A DNA stretch of 64,000 bases, from contig CAWIWC010000017.1 of NCBI GenBank assembly GCA_963839745.1, positions 1 to 64,000 of the forward strand, given 5' to 3'. A program made the position numbers and the translations under genes. The notes beneath the pieces are model-generated. The model was not told the DNA's origin. It saw only the letters and a program-made list of their open reading frames with translations, and searched no databases. Shown here piece after piece: positions 26,546-36,642 of this stretch. Numbering within the stretch: position 1 is the first letter of the stretch; each line of letters starts with the position of its first letter. This stretch comes from JAIBJN01 sp963839745. GTDB taxonomy: Bacteria; Actinomycetota; Thermoleophilia; Gaiellales; Gaiellaceae.

Positions 26546-27687
26546 CGCACGCTCACCTCCTCGAACACGTCCAGGAGGGTCACGTGCTTGCGCGTGTCGG
26601 CGAGCTCCTTGAAGCGGGCGAAGGCCTCGCGCAGTGCGTCCGCGTCGAGGTCCATCCCGGCGGCCGTGCAGGCCCGCGCGAACGCGTGGCGGCCCGAGTG
26701 CTTCCCGAGCGGCAGCGTCATCTCGAGGCCGAGCTCGGTCGGGTCGATGATCTGGTACGTCTCGGCGTCCTTGAGCATCCCGTCCTGATGGATGCCGGCC
26801 TCGTGGGCGAACGCGTTCGCGCCCACGATCGCCTTGTTGCGCTGGACGGCGTAGCCGGTCAGCTCGGAGACGAGCCGGGACGTGCGGCCGATCTCGCCGA
26901 CGGCGATGCCGGTCTGGCATTCGAAGGTCGCCTCGCGGACGCGGAGGCCCATGACGACCTCTTCGAGCGCGGCGTTGCCGGCCCGCTCGCCGAGCCCGTT
27001 GATCGTGCACTCGATCTGGGTGGCGCCGGCGCGGACGCCGGCGAGCGTGTTGGCGACCGCCAGGCCCAGGTCGTCGTGGCAGTGAACCGAGAGCGTGACG
27101 TTGAGGAGCTGGAGGCAGCGCGAGCGCACGTCGCGGAGGAAGGCGGCGTACTCCTCGGGCAGGCAGTAGCCGACCGTGTCCGGGAGGTTGATCGTCGTCG
27201 CGCCGGCGCGCGCGGCCTCGCGGCACACCTCGGCCACGAAGTTGGGGTCGGAGCGCGTCGCGTCCTCGCAGGAGAACTCGACCTCGTCGGCGAGGCTGCT
27301 CGCGTAGGCGACGGCCCAGCGCGCCTGCTCGACCACCTCGGCGGGCTCCAGGCGGAGCTTGCGCTCCATGTGGATCGGGCTGGTGGCGAGGAAGACGTGG
27401 ATGCGCGACCGCTTCGCGTCGGCAAGGGCCTCGGCGGCGGCGTCGATGTCCTCTTTCCTCGTCCTGGCGAGGCAAGCGACGGTGGGAAGCTCGACTGCGG
27501 CGGCGACTGCGCGGACGCCTTCGAAGTCTCCCGGCGAGGAGACCGCGAACCCTGCCTCGACCACGTCGACCCCGAGCCGCTCGAGCTGCGTCCCGATCTC
27601 CGCCTTCTCGTCAGGCGAAAGCGCGATGCCGGGCGACTGCTCGCCGTCGCGCAACGTCGTGTCGAAGATCGTGATTCTGCGGCTCAC
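26542..27687 (-). CDS. leuA: 2-isopropylmalate synthase, short form
   Basis: 381 aa from GTG at 27687; AAGGAGG lies 7 nt upstream. The TIM barrel is complete: IFDTTLRDGEQSPG, SVHCHDDLGLAVAN with the metal His pair, and INGLGERAGNA, then HEAGIHQDG. The protein ends soon after the linker (VTLLDVFEEVSVR), so the C-terminal LeuA dimer/leucine-feedback domain of the usual 500+ aa enzyme is absent. Homocitrate or citramalate synthase is an alternative, but the operon favours LeuA. It is the first structural gene after the leader. Confidence 0.9.
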   Translation of the reverse strand: MSRRITIFDTTLRDGEQSPGIALSPDEKAEIGTQLERLGVDVVEAGFAVSSPGDFEGVRAVAAAVELPTVACLARTRKEDIDAAAEALADAKRSRIHVFLATSPIHMERKLRLEPAEVVEQARWAVAYASSLADEVEFSCEDATRSDPNFVAEVCREAARAGATTINLPDTVGYCLPEEYAAFLRDVRSRCLQLLNVTLSVHCHDDLGLAVANTLAGVRAGATQIECTINGLGERAGNAALEEVVMGLRVREATFECQTGIAVGEIGRTSRLVSELTGYAVQRNKAIVGANAFAHEAGIHQDGMLKDAETYQIIDPTELGLEMTLPLGKHSGRHAFARACTAAGMDLDADALREAFARFKELADTRKHVTLLDVFEEVSVR

Positions 27688-27701
27688 TGCTCATCCTCCT
27701 T

Positions 27702-27792
27702 GCCTCCAAACGGAGGCGCATTACTTCTGCGGAAAGGTCGGCGTATGCGCCTGCTCGGCGCGTGAGCGTGTTCTCCCCCTAGAGGGGGAGAA
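27702..27792 (-). promoter_or_regulatory. Mutually exclusive hairpins upstream of leuA (putative attenuator)
   Basis: Reading toward leuA: a hairpin over the leader-peptide stop (27771-27792, 10-bp stem); GCGCC at 27757-27761 pairing with the GGCGC next to it; AGGCGCAT (27745-27752) perfectly complementary to ATGCGCCT (27714-27721); and GCCTCC-loop-GGAGGC (27702-27717), which shares bases with the previous pairing. The AAGGAGG ribosome site follows at once (27695-27701). The layout is that of a 1-2-3-4 attenuator. No T-run follows the last stem, so the output may be translational. Confidence 0.5.
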
Positions 27793-27877
27793 TGCCGAGG
27801 AGAATCACGACGAGGCCGCGCGGCGACGTCTCGGCGGAGCCGATGACGCGCTCAGGTGTGACGGCGGCGCTCGTCAA
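27779..27877 (-). CDS. Putative branched-chain leader peptide
   Basis: The frame ends PRGLVVILLGILPL and stop, with eight of the last ten residues Val, Ile or Leu. The shortest form starts at GTG 27806-27808 (MILLGILPL, 9 aa, with four CUC codons); a longer form could start at TTG 27877. Neither has a clear ribosome site. Ribosome stalling at these codons when leucine, isoleucine or valine is short would free the hairpins downstream. The composition and place before leuA support the call; the exact start is uncertain. Confidence 0.45.
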   Translation of the reverse strand: MTSAAVTPERVIGSAETSPRGLVVILLGILPL

Positions 27878-27886
27878 CGTGAGTGC

Positions 27887-27916
27887 AGTGTGGTGAAAGC
27901 CGCAGGGGCTTGTCAA
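27887..27916 (-). promoter_or_regulatory. Candidate promoter of the leuA operon
   Basis: On the minus strand TTGACA (27911-27916) is followed after 18 bp by CACACT (27887-27892). The start would fall near 27880, giving a leader of about 190 nt. The rest of the 300-nt gap to the divergent GMC gene (27917-27992) holds that gene's own -10-like TAGCCT. Confidence 0.4.
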
Positions 27917-27992
27917 GCCCCTATGTGACGAATCGGCGCTGAAGCGGTGCCGGGGTTGCGCGCGGGATCGTTCGCGAATAGCCTCGCTCGCC

Positions 27993-29681
<1,689 letters not shown>

Positions 29682-29866
29682 CTAGAGGAAGCGCCTGACG
29701 AGCGTCGCGGGCGCCCACGGCGAGGAGGAGCGCGCCGACGGCCAGCGCCATCAGCTCCCCGATCGCCGTCGCGGGGTCCGGTGAGGCGGTGCGATCCAGG
29801 AGCGCCGCTCGCCACGATAGCCCCTCCCCAGAGGACTCCGACCGAGCCGAGGATCGTCGCGCGCAC
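29682..29866 (-). pseudogene. Small membrane protein, frame broken twice
   Basis: Three reading frames together give a plausible 60-aa two-helix protein: MRATILGSVGVLWGGAIVASG, then PDPATAIGELMALAVGALLL, then ATLVRRFL and stop at 29682. The breaks lie near 29807 and 29708. Either sequence errors or decay. It faces the GMC gene tail to tail, one base apart. Confidence 0.35.
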
Positions 29867-29926
29867 GGTCCGATCATCGGCGCTCGGAACCGCCGTCTTG
29901 AGATTGGATTCACGGATACTGGCGCC

Positions 29927-30514
29927 GTGGCGAAGGAGACCGGAAAGGACGGCAAGCCGATCCTCCAGCTCGCCTCACCGGAGGAGTGGGAAGCGTGGCT
30001 CGACGCCGAGCACGCGAGCTCTGACGGTGTCTGGCTGAAGTTCGCCAAGAAGGGCTCCGGCGTGACGACCGTCGTCTACGCGGAGGCTCTCGACGTGGCG
30101 CTCTGCTTCGGCTGGATCGACAGCCAGGTAATGACGCTCGACGAGCGCTTCTACCTGCAGAAGTTCACGCCGCGGCGGTCGAGGAGCAAGTGGTCGAAGA
30201 TCAACGTCGAGAAGATCGAGGCGCTCACGAAGGCGGGCCGGATGAGGCCGGCGGGCCTCGAGCAGGTCGAGCTCGCGAAGGCCGACGGGCGCTGGAACGC
30301 GGCGTACTCGTCGCCGGCGAACATGACCGAGCCGCCCGATTTGAAGAAGGCGTTGAAGGCGAGTCCGAAGGCAGCCGAGTTCTGGGCGAGGCTCAACAAG
30401 TCGAACCGCTACGCGGTCATCTACCAGCTCGAGGACGCGAAGAAGCCGGAGACGCGCGAGCGCCGGCTCGCGAAGTTCATCGGGATGCTCGAGCGCGGCG
30501 AGAAGCTCTACTGA
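29927..30514 (+). CDS. YdeI/OmpD-associated family protein
   Basis: 195 aa from GTG. Family signature: WEAWLDAEHASSDGVWLKFAKK, then YAEALDVALCFGWIDSQ, FTPRRSRSKWSKIN, and a C-terminal lysine-rich helix region ending RLAKFIGMLERG. E. coli YdeI is linked to resistance to cationic peptides; the biochemical role is unknown. GATACT ends 6 nt before the GTG, suggesting a leaderless message. It overlaps the convergent methyltransferase by 7 nt. Confidence 0.85.
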   Translation: MAKETGKDGKPILQLASPEEWEAWLDAEHASSDGVWLKFAKKGSGVTTVVYAEALDVALCFGWIDSQVMTLDERFYLQKFTPRRSRSKWSKINVEKIEALTKAGRMRPAGLEQVELAKADGRWNAAYSSPANMTEPPDLKKALKASPKAAEFWARLNKSNRYAVIYQLEDAKKPETRERRLAKFIGMLERGEKLY

Positions 30515-31293
30515 CTTTTCGTCGCCGTGAAGCAGAACTGGGTGACAGAGAAGAAGAACTCACCGCGCGCGCCAAGCTCGCGCTGCTCGTTCGCCCAGGA
30601 GGCAGCGTCATCCTCGCTGAAGCCCTGGCGGCCTGCGACGTAGTCCTCGATCAGCGGTAGGTTGGCGCCGCCGTAGGTCTCCGGGTCGAGCTCGGTCGTC
30701 GTGAAGACGTGTCCTTCGGCGCGGACGCCCTCGAAGCCTGCGCGGCGGAGGTCGCCTGCGAGCGTGCGCGGGAGCGCCGGGTGGGCGAGGTGCTCGTCCC
30801 AGGCGCTCAGCGCGCACCGCATCCGCTCCGGGTCCGCTGAGTGCCACGAGAGCGTCGTCCAGTCGACGTCCCACAGGACGACGCGGCCGCCGGGGCGGAG
30901 CGCGCGGTGGATCTCCGCGAGCGCCGCCGGGGGGTTGTTGACGTACTCGAGCACCTGCACGGAGAGCGCCGCATCGAAGTCCTCGCTCTCCACCGGAAGC
31001 GAGGTCGCATCGCCCTCGTGGAAGGCGACGTTCGGGTGCGCCTCGGTGCGGCGCGCGGCGATGGCGAGCATCGCCGGGCTGACGTCGATGCCGACGACGG
31101 AGCCTTCCGGGCCAACCGCATCCAGGAGCTCGGCGACGTAGAAGCCCGGCCCGCAGCCGGCGTCGAGGACCCGCTCGCCGGGCTGGGCGCCGAGCGCCTC
31201 GTGGACCAGCCGCCGGCGGCGGAGGATGTCGCGGGTGCGGTAGACGACCTCGAGTTGCTCGCCCACGCTCTCGTCGAACTCGAGCCCGCCCAC
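30508..31293 (-). CDS. Class I SAM-dependent methyltransferase
   Basis: 261 aa from GTG. Motif I is VLDAGCGPGFYVAELL, followed by acidic GIDVSPAML, then EGDATSLP and a GGRVVLWDVDW strand. It is close to UbiE/arsenite-type small-molecule methyltransferases. It follows the patatin gene by 6 nt, so it is the last gene of the OYE-patatin operon. Substrate unknown. Confidence 0.87.
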   Translation of the reverse strand: MGGLEFDESVGEQLEVVYRTRDILRRRRLVHEALGAQPGERVLDAGCGPGFYVAELLDAVGPEGSVVGIDVSPAMLAIAARRTEAHPNVAFHEGDATSLPVESEDFDAALSVQVLEYVNNPPAALAEIHRALRPGGRVVLWDVDWTTLSWHSADPERMRCALSAWDEHLAHPALPRTLAGDLRRAGFEGVRAEGHVFTTTELDPETYGGANLPLIEDYVAGRQGFSEDDAASWANEQRELGARGEFFFSVTQFCFTATKSQ

Positions 31294-31299
31294 GGCGGC

Positions 31300-32538
31300 C
31301 TACGGGTGGATGCGCGGGCGGAAGAACATGTGCGTCTTGTCGCTGCCGGTCAAGGCCTTCTCCGCCTTGTTCTCGTTCAGCCAGTCCTCGTGGGGCGCGA
31401 CGGCCTTCGGCCATTTCTCTCTGCCGAGGTCCTTGACGTGGCGCTGCAGCGCGATCTCCGCCATCAGGTAGCCGTGGTTCTCGAGGACGGCGATCTCGCC
31501 CTCCGAGAACACGTCCAGGTCGATGCGGATCGGAGCGATGTAGTCGCGGATGAGATTCTCGGAGTAGGCGGTGTGCTCCGCCTCCAGGCGGTAGTTCCTG
31601 GGCTTCGACGCGATGCCCCAGTACGCGCCACGGAGCTTCTCGGCGAGGAAGTTCGAGACGAGCCAGCGCTTGCGCACCTCCGTCGCCTGCTCGAGGAGGA
31701 TGACCCCTTGGCGGAGGGCGCTCCAGAGCCAGCCGATCTCCGGTTCCGGCTTGAAAGACGGGGCCGCGTCGGAGACGAGGACGGTCTCGTGGTCCTGCCA
31801 GACGGGCTCGACGCCCAGGTTGTCGAACATGCCGCCGTCCGAGAGGTCGATCTCGCGGACGAGCTTGTCCCGGTCGCGCTCCTTGTAGGAGCCGCCCGTG
31901 AGGGACGACGGCTCCTGCTTCGCCTTGACGACGCTGAACGCGCCCGGTACGCAGGAGGACGCCGCGACGGCCTGCGCGAGCGTCCACGTCCCGAGCGGTC
32001 CGTACCCGGCCGCCGAGCTGCCGACCCGGCGCTTGCCGGTGTCGAAGACCCACTGGTCGCGGAAGCGCATATCGCTTGCGAGGAACACGAATCGTGGCGT
32101 GTCAGGAAGGTCCTCGAGCCGTCCGGGCGCCGGGCCCTCCGCATACGCGGCCGCGAGGGCCTCGCTCTGCGCGCCCGGCGTGAACCACTTGTTCGGCTTC
32201 AGGCGGGCGAGGGCGGCGCCCGTGCGGGGATCCGCCGCTGCGAACCTGCGCATGGGCTTCGCCACACCCTCCTCGAAGCCCTCGATCGGCTTGCCGGGCT
32301 CGCGCGTCGCGCTCTGCATGAAGGTGGCGAGCTGCGCCGCCATGATGCTGCCGCCCGACACCGACGTGAACGTGTCGATCTTGGAGAGGATCCCGAGCTC
32401 GTTCATACGGCGCAGGGCGCCGAGGTGGAAGAGCGCCGCGCGGTCGCCGCCCCCCGACATGCAGAAGGCCAGGCCCTTTCGCGGTCCCTCATGTGGGAGG
32501 TACGGCGAGATCCCGTGCTCGGCGGCGGTTTCGGTCAT
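31300..32538 (-). CDS. Patatin-like phospholipase
   Basis: 412 aa. Oxyanion loop FCMSGGGDRAALFHLG, nucleophile elbow SVSGGS (the first Gly of GxSxG is Ser here) and catalytic Asp in LSDGGMFDNLG. It would hydrolyse acyl ester bonds of lipids with a Ser-Asp dyad. No signal peptide. Its ATG overlaps the stop of the first OYE gene, so it is tied to three flavin reductases. Confidence 0.85.
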   Translation of the reverse strand: MTETAAEHGISPYLPHEGPRKGLAFCMSGGGDRAALFHLGALRRMNELGILSKIDTFTSVSGGSIMAAQLATFMQSATREPGKPIEGFEEGVAKPMRRFAAADPRTGAALARLKPNKWFTPGAQSEALAAAYAEGPAPGRLEDLPDTPRFVFLASDMRFRDQWVFDTGKRRVGSSAAGYGPLGTWTLAQAVAASSCVPGAFSVVKAKQEPSSLTGGSYKERDRDKLVREIDLSDGGMFDNLGVEPVWQDHETVLVSDAAPSFKPEPEIGWLWSALRQGVILLEQATEVRKRWLVSNFLAEKLRGAYWGIASKPRNYRLEAEHTAYSENLIRDYIAPIRIDLDVFSEGEIAVLENHGYLMAEIALQRHVKDLGREKWPKAVAPHEDWLNENKAEKALTGSDKTHMFFRPRIHP

Positions 32539-33839
32539 GCAGCGGGAGCGTAGACGGACATGATCTGCTCGATCATCTCCTCGCGGGAGGCGTAGCGCCG
32601 CTCGTCGTAACAGCCCAACGGGTGCTCGAGGACGTTGTAGAGGCACTTGTTGCAGTAGGTGCACGGCCGCGGGGGCAGGTCATGGCCGGCCCTGAAGAGC
32701 TCGACGAGGTCGTTGTTGGCCACGAGTCCGCGCGCGATCGAGACGGCGTCGCAGTCGCCGCGCTCGATGGCGCCCGCGATCAGCGACGCCTGCTGGAACC
32801 CACCGGTGACGATCACCGGGATGCCGACGGCCCTCTTCACGGCGGCCGCGTCGGGCAGGCAGCGTCCGGGGACGGAGGCCGGGTCGCGCTCCCACCGCTT
32901 CTGCATGACGCGGTTCGCCGGCCAGAGCCGGAAGAGGAGGTAGTTGCGGAAGGTGTGGACGCCGCTCGAGAGCATGATGTCGTAGCTGTGGACCATGTCG
33001 TCGAGGGCGAACGCGCCGGCGGGGTTCTCGGGATGGGGGAAGGTGCTCCCCGACGAGACGTGGATCGCGTCGGCGCCCGCCTCCTCGAGCCAGCGGCAGA
33101 CCTGGACCGAGTCCTCGATCGTGTTCCCCGCGCCGAGCCAGGGGAGGAAGGCGTTCGCGTGCTCCGTCGTCGAGACCTTCACCTGGACGTGGAAGTCGTG
33201 CCCGACCTCGGCCCTGATCGCTTTCACCGTGTCGAGGAGCAGCCGCGCGCGGTTCTCGAGCGGCCCGCCGTACTCGTCGTCCCGCTCGTTGATGGCCGAG
33301 GAGAGGAACTGCGTGAAGAGGTACCCGTTCGCACCGTGCACCTCGACGCCGTCGAGCCCCGCCTCGCGCGCACGGCGGGCCCCGGCGGCGAACGAGCGCT
33401 TCACTGCCTCGAGGTCGGCCCGGGTCGCGCGCTCTGCCTCGAAGCCGTGGAGCGGGTCGGGCTTGCTCGTCGACGAGATCCCCTTGCCGTGCGTGAGCGT
33501 GGGGATGTCGCGCTGGCGCCCGGCGTGCGCGAGCTGGAGGACGTACTTGCAGTCGTGCTCGTGGACGCGCTCGCCGAGCTCGCGCCAGAAGGGAACGCGG
33601 TCGTCGCTCTCGATGCCGGCGAAGCTGGGGACGATCTTCCCGCGCTCGTCGACGGCGGTCCAGGCCGAGAGGATTGCTCCGACCCCGCCGCGGGCGAACT
33701 TCAGCTCCCAGTTGATGCGCGTCTGCGAGCCGGCACCGTCGTAGTCGTCGAAGCGGCCCGAGATGTTCGAGCGGAGGATCCGGTTCTTGATCTCGAGGTT
33801 ACGGAACTTCAGCGGCTGGAAGATCGCTTCGGCGCTCAT
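32535..33839 (-). CDS. NADH:flavin oxidoreductase (Old Yellow Enzyme family), copy A
   Basis: 434 aa TIM barrel. N-terminal IFQPLKFRNLEIKNR, active-site region LQLAHAGRQRD and DGVEVHGANGYLFTQFLS, and the EYGGPLENRARL signature. The C-terminal CTYCNKCLYN with a later GC could hold an Fe-S cluster as in 2,4-dienoyl-CoA reductases, but the second FAD/NAD domain of those 670-aa enzymes is absent. Overlaps its neighbours by 4 nt on both sides. Confidence 0.9.
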   Translation of the reverse strand: MSAEAIFQPLKFRNLEIKNRILRSNISGRFDDYDGAGSQTRINWELKFARGGVGAILSAWTAVDERGKIVPSFAGIESDDRVPFWRELGERVHEHDCKYVLQLAHAGRQRDIPTLTHGKGISSTSKPDPLHGFEAERATRADLEAVKRSFAAGARRAREAGLDGVEVHGANGYLFTQFLSSAINERDDEYGGPLENRARLLLDTVKAIRAEVGHDFHVQVKVSTTEHANAFLPWLGAGNTIEDSVQVCRWLEEAGADAIHVSSGSTFPHPENPAGAFALDDMVHSYDIMLSSGVHTFRNYLLFRLWPANRVMQKRWERDPASVPGRCLPDAAAVKRAVGIPVIVTGGFQQASLIAGAIERGDCDAVSIARGLVANNDLVELFRAGHDLPPRPCTYCNKCLYNVLEHPLGCYDERRYASREEMIEQIMSVYAPAA

Positions 33840-35155
33840 GCTCGCTCACCGGCCCCGTCGTAGACCGACAGTGCCTCGCTGATCATGTCCTCGTGGGAGT
33901 CGAAGCGGGCCGGCTCGTAGCAAGCGAGCGGGTGCTCGATGAATGAGAACAGGCACTTGTTGCAGTAGGTGCACGGCCTCGGCGCACGGTCGAGCCCGCG
34001 CTCGAAATGCCGCACGAGATCCGGGTTGGCGACCAGCGGGCGCGCGATCGTGACGCCGTCGCAGTCGCCGCGCTCGATCGCCGCGGCGATCACCGACGCG
34101 GTCTGGAAGCCGCCGGTGACGACGACCGGGACTGAGACCGTCTGCTTGACCGCCCGGGAGTCGGCAAGGTTGATCCCCTCGATCTCGCAGTCGCGGTGCG
34201 GGCGCGTCCACCACCAGCCGAAGGCCTTGGCCAGAGGCGGCGTGCGGAACATGAGGTAGTTGCGGAAGGTGTTCTTGCCGCTCGAGAGGAGGACGTCATA
34301 CGTCTTCACGACCTGCGACGCAGGAAACTCACCCGCCGGGTTGCGAGGGTGCGGGAAGCCTCCGCCGGCGGAGATGTGCAGGTAGTCGACTCCGGCCTCC
34401 TCGAGCCACCGGCACATCTGCAGCGACTCCTCGATCGTGTTCCCCTTCGGGAGCCAAGGAAGCAGCTCGTTCAGGCGCTCCTGGATCGAGATCTTGTAGC
34501 CGACGCAGAAATCCGGGCCGACGGCCTCGCGGATCGCCCGCACGACCTCGAGCCCGAAGCGCGCGCGGTTGGCGAGCGGTCCTCCGTACTCGTCCTCGCG
34601 GTCGTTGATCCCCGAGGAGAGGAACTGGGTCGGCAGCATCCCGTTCGCGCCCGCGACCTCGATGCCGTCGAGGCCGGCGTCCTTGGCGCGCCGCGCCGCC
34701 GCGGCGAAGTCCTCCACGACCTGCCGGATCTCCGCCACCGTCATCGCCTTCGCCGGGAAGCCGTTCAGCGGCTCGGCCTTGCTGGAGGACGACTGCGCCT
34801 TCTCCCACTGGAGGTACGGCAGGATCCGCTCCCGTCCGGCGTGGACGATCTGGAGGATGTAGGGGCAGCCGGCCAGGCGGACCTTCTCGCCCAGCTCACG
34901 CCAGAAGGGGATCGACTCGTCGGAGTCGATGTGCGCGTAGCCCGGGACGATGCTCCCGTGAGCGTGGATCGGCGCGTTCGAGGAGATGATCGCCCCGACG
35001 CCCCCGCGGGCGAACTTCAGATCCCAGTTCACGCGCACCTGGGTGCCCGACCCGTCGTAGTTGTCGAAGCGCCCGGCGACACTCGAGCGCAGAACGCGGT
35101 TCTTGACCTTCAGCGGCCCGAGCTGAAGAGGCTCGAAGATCGCCTCGGCCGTCAT
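33836..35155 (-). CDS. NADH:flavin oxidoreductase (Old Yellow Enzyme family), copy B
   Basis: 439 aa, paralogous to copies A and C along its whole length. Shared segments are LKVKNRVLRSS, SGRFDNYDGSGT-like AGRFDNYDGSG, and EDEYGGPLANRARF. It differs from A and C at the active site: HAGRERI, and DGIEVAGANGML where the others have VHG or IHG, so the His of the [I/V]HG motif is Ala. It keeps the CTYCNKC cluster motif. Substrate may therefore differ. Confidence 0.9.
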   Translation of the reverse strand: MTAEAIFEPLQLGPLKVKNRVLRSSVAGRFDNYDGSGTQVRVNWDLKFARGGVGAIISSNAPIHAHGSIVPGYAHIDSDESIPFWRELGEKVRLAGCPYILQIVHAGRERILPYLQWEKAQSSSSKAEPLNGFPAKAMTVAEIRQVVEDFAAAARRAKDAGLDGIEVAGANGMLPTQFLSSGINDREDEYGGPLANRARFGLEVVRAIREAVGPDFCVGYKISIQERLNELLPWLPKGNTIEESLQMCRWLEEAGVDYLHISAGGGFPHPRNPAGEFPASQVVKTYDVLLSSGKNTFRNYLMFRTPPLAKAFGWWWTRPHRDCEIEGINLADSRAVKQTVSVPVVVTGGFQTASVIAAAIERGDCDGVTIARPLVANPDLVRHFERGLDRAPRPCTYCNKCLFSFIEHPLACYEPARFDSHEDMISEALSVYDGAGERA

Positions 35156-36561
35156 TTCACTTCGGACGGAAGAGGGGCGCCCTCGTAGACGGACATGATG
35201 TGGCGGATCATCTCGTCGCGCGAGGCGTAGCGGCTCTCTTCGTAGCAGCCGAGCGGATTCTCGACGAAGTTGATCAGGCACTTGTTGCAGTACGTGCACG
35301 GCTGCGGCGCCCGGTCGTGGCCCGCCTGGAAGAGGTTCGGCAGGTCGGGGTTGGCGATCAGCGTGCGTCCCATGGTCACGCCGTCGATCGACCCGTCCTC
35401 GATCGCCTTCGCGATCACCGACGCGGTCTGGAACCCGCCCGCGCAGAGGACGGGCACGTCCACCTCGCGCTTGACCGCCTTGGCGAGGTCGAGGTTGATG
35501 CCCTCGACGCCGAGCTTGCGGACGCGCCGTTCCCAGGCCCACGCGAAGCCCTTGTTGATGGGCGGCGTGCGGAACATCAGGTAGTTCCGGAACGTGTTCT
35601 TGCCGCTCGAGAGCATGGTGTCGTACGAGCGGATCACGTCGGCGATCGGAAACACGCCCGCCGGGTTCCGCGGGTGCGGGAAGAGGTAGCCGGAGGAGAT
35701 GTGGAGCCCGTCGACGCCGGCCTCGACGAGCCACTTGCAGACCTGGATCGACTCCTCCAGCGTCGTGCCCTCCTTCGCCCACGGGAAGAGCGCCTTGCCG
35801 TCGTCGATCGCGCTGATCTTGAACTGCAGGTGGAAGTCGTCGCCGATCTGCTCGCGCATCGCGCGCACGATCTCGATCGCGACGCGGGCGCGGTTCTCCA
35901 GCGAGCCGCCGTACTCGTCGGTGCGGTCGTTGATCGCCGACGAGAGGAACTGGGTGATGAAGTAGCCGTTGCAGCCGTGGATCTCGATCCCGTCGAGCTC
36001 GGCCTCGCGCGCACGGCGGGCAGCCTGCGCGAACGAGTCCACGACCTCGGCGATCTGCTCGCGCGTCGCCCGCTCGCAGCGGAAGCCGTGGACCGGGTCA
36101 GCCTTGTCCGTCGAGGAGAGCCCGGTCTCGTACTGGACGCTCGGGATGTCGCGCTGGCGTCCGGAGTAGGCGAGCTGGACGATGTACTTCGCCCCGGCGT
36201 CGCGCACACGCTTGCCGAGCTCCTTCCAGAACGGGACCTTGTCGTCCGAGTCGAGGTGCGCGTAGTTCGGGACGATGAGCCCGCGCGGGTGGACCGGCGT
36301 GTTCGAGGAGATCACGGCGCCGATTCCGCCGCGGGCGAACTTGACGTCCCAGTCGATCCGCGTCTCCGTGCCCGAGCCGTCGTAGTTGTCGAAGCGGCCC
36401 GAGATGCTCGACCGGAAGAGGCGGTTCTTCACCTCGAGGTGGCGGAACTTGAGCGGCTCGAAGATCGGCCGCGCGGCGGCCGGGGCCTGGCTGGTCTTGT
36501 CGCTGGTCTTGCGAGAAGCGCTGGACGGCACGCTGGTCACCTCTCGAACAGGAGCAGCCAC
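35152..36561 (-). CDS. NADH:flavin oxidoreductase (Old Yellow Enzyme family), copy C
   Basis: 469 aa from GTG at 36561, which has AGGAG seven bases upstream. A GTG at 36540 (462 aa) is the alternative, because TTGACG-N17-TAGCGT would place transcription start between the two. After a disordered Ser/Lys/Ala-rich head of about 30 residues it follows copies A and B: SGRFDNYDGSGTE, DGIEIHGCNGYFITQFLS, DEYGGSLENRAR and CTYCNKCLIN. It is the first gene of the five-gene operon OYE C-B-A, patatin, methyltransferase. Confidence 0.9.
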   Translation of the reverse strand: MAAPVREVTSVPSSASRKTSDKTSQAPAAARPIFEPLKFRHLEVKNRLFRSSISGRFDNYDGSGTETRIDWDVKFARGGIGAVISSNTPVHPRGLIVPNYAHLDSDDKVPFWKELGKRVRDAGAKYIVQLAYSGRQRDIPSVQYETGLSSTDKADPVHGFRCERATREQIAEVVDSFAQAARRAREAELDGIEIHGCNGYFITQFLSSAINDRTDEYGGSLENRARVAIEIVRAMREQIGDDFHLQFKISAIDDGKALFPWAKEGTTLEESIQVCKWLVEAGVDGLHISSGYLFPHPRNPAGVFPIADVIRSYDTMLSSGKNTFRNYLMFRTPPINKGFAWAWERRVRKLGVEGINLDLAKAVKREVDVPVLCAGGFQTASVIAKAIEDGSIDGVTMGRTLIANPDLPNLFQAGHDRAPQPCTYCNKCLINFVENPLGCYEESRYASRDEMIRHIMSVYEGAPLPSEVK

Positions 36562-36600
36562 GCTACGACTCCTGCCGCGCGGCGTCAAGAAACGCGCTGC

Positions 36601-36629
36601 TTGACACAAGAAAACGGCCTCGCTAGCGT
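36601..36629 (+). promoter_or_regulatory. Promoter of the STAND module
   Basis: TTGACA (36601-36606), 17-bp spacer, TAGCGT (36624-36629). The GTG start follows 13 nt later. The divergent OYE operon has a matching TTGACG-N17-TAGCGT on the other strand. Confidence 0.6.
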
Positions 36630-36642
36630 CGGGCGGCCGCCA

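Noticed and set aside
27904..27922. Hairpin AGGGGCT-TGTCA-AGCCCCT as a terminator between leuA and the GMC gene
   Set aside because: The genes are divergent, so no transcript ends there, and it contains the TTGACA used as the candidate -35.
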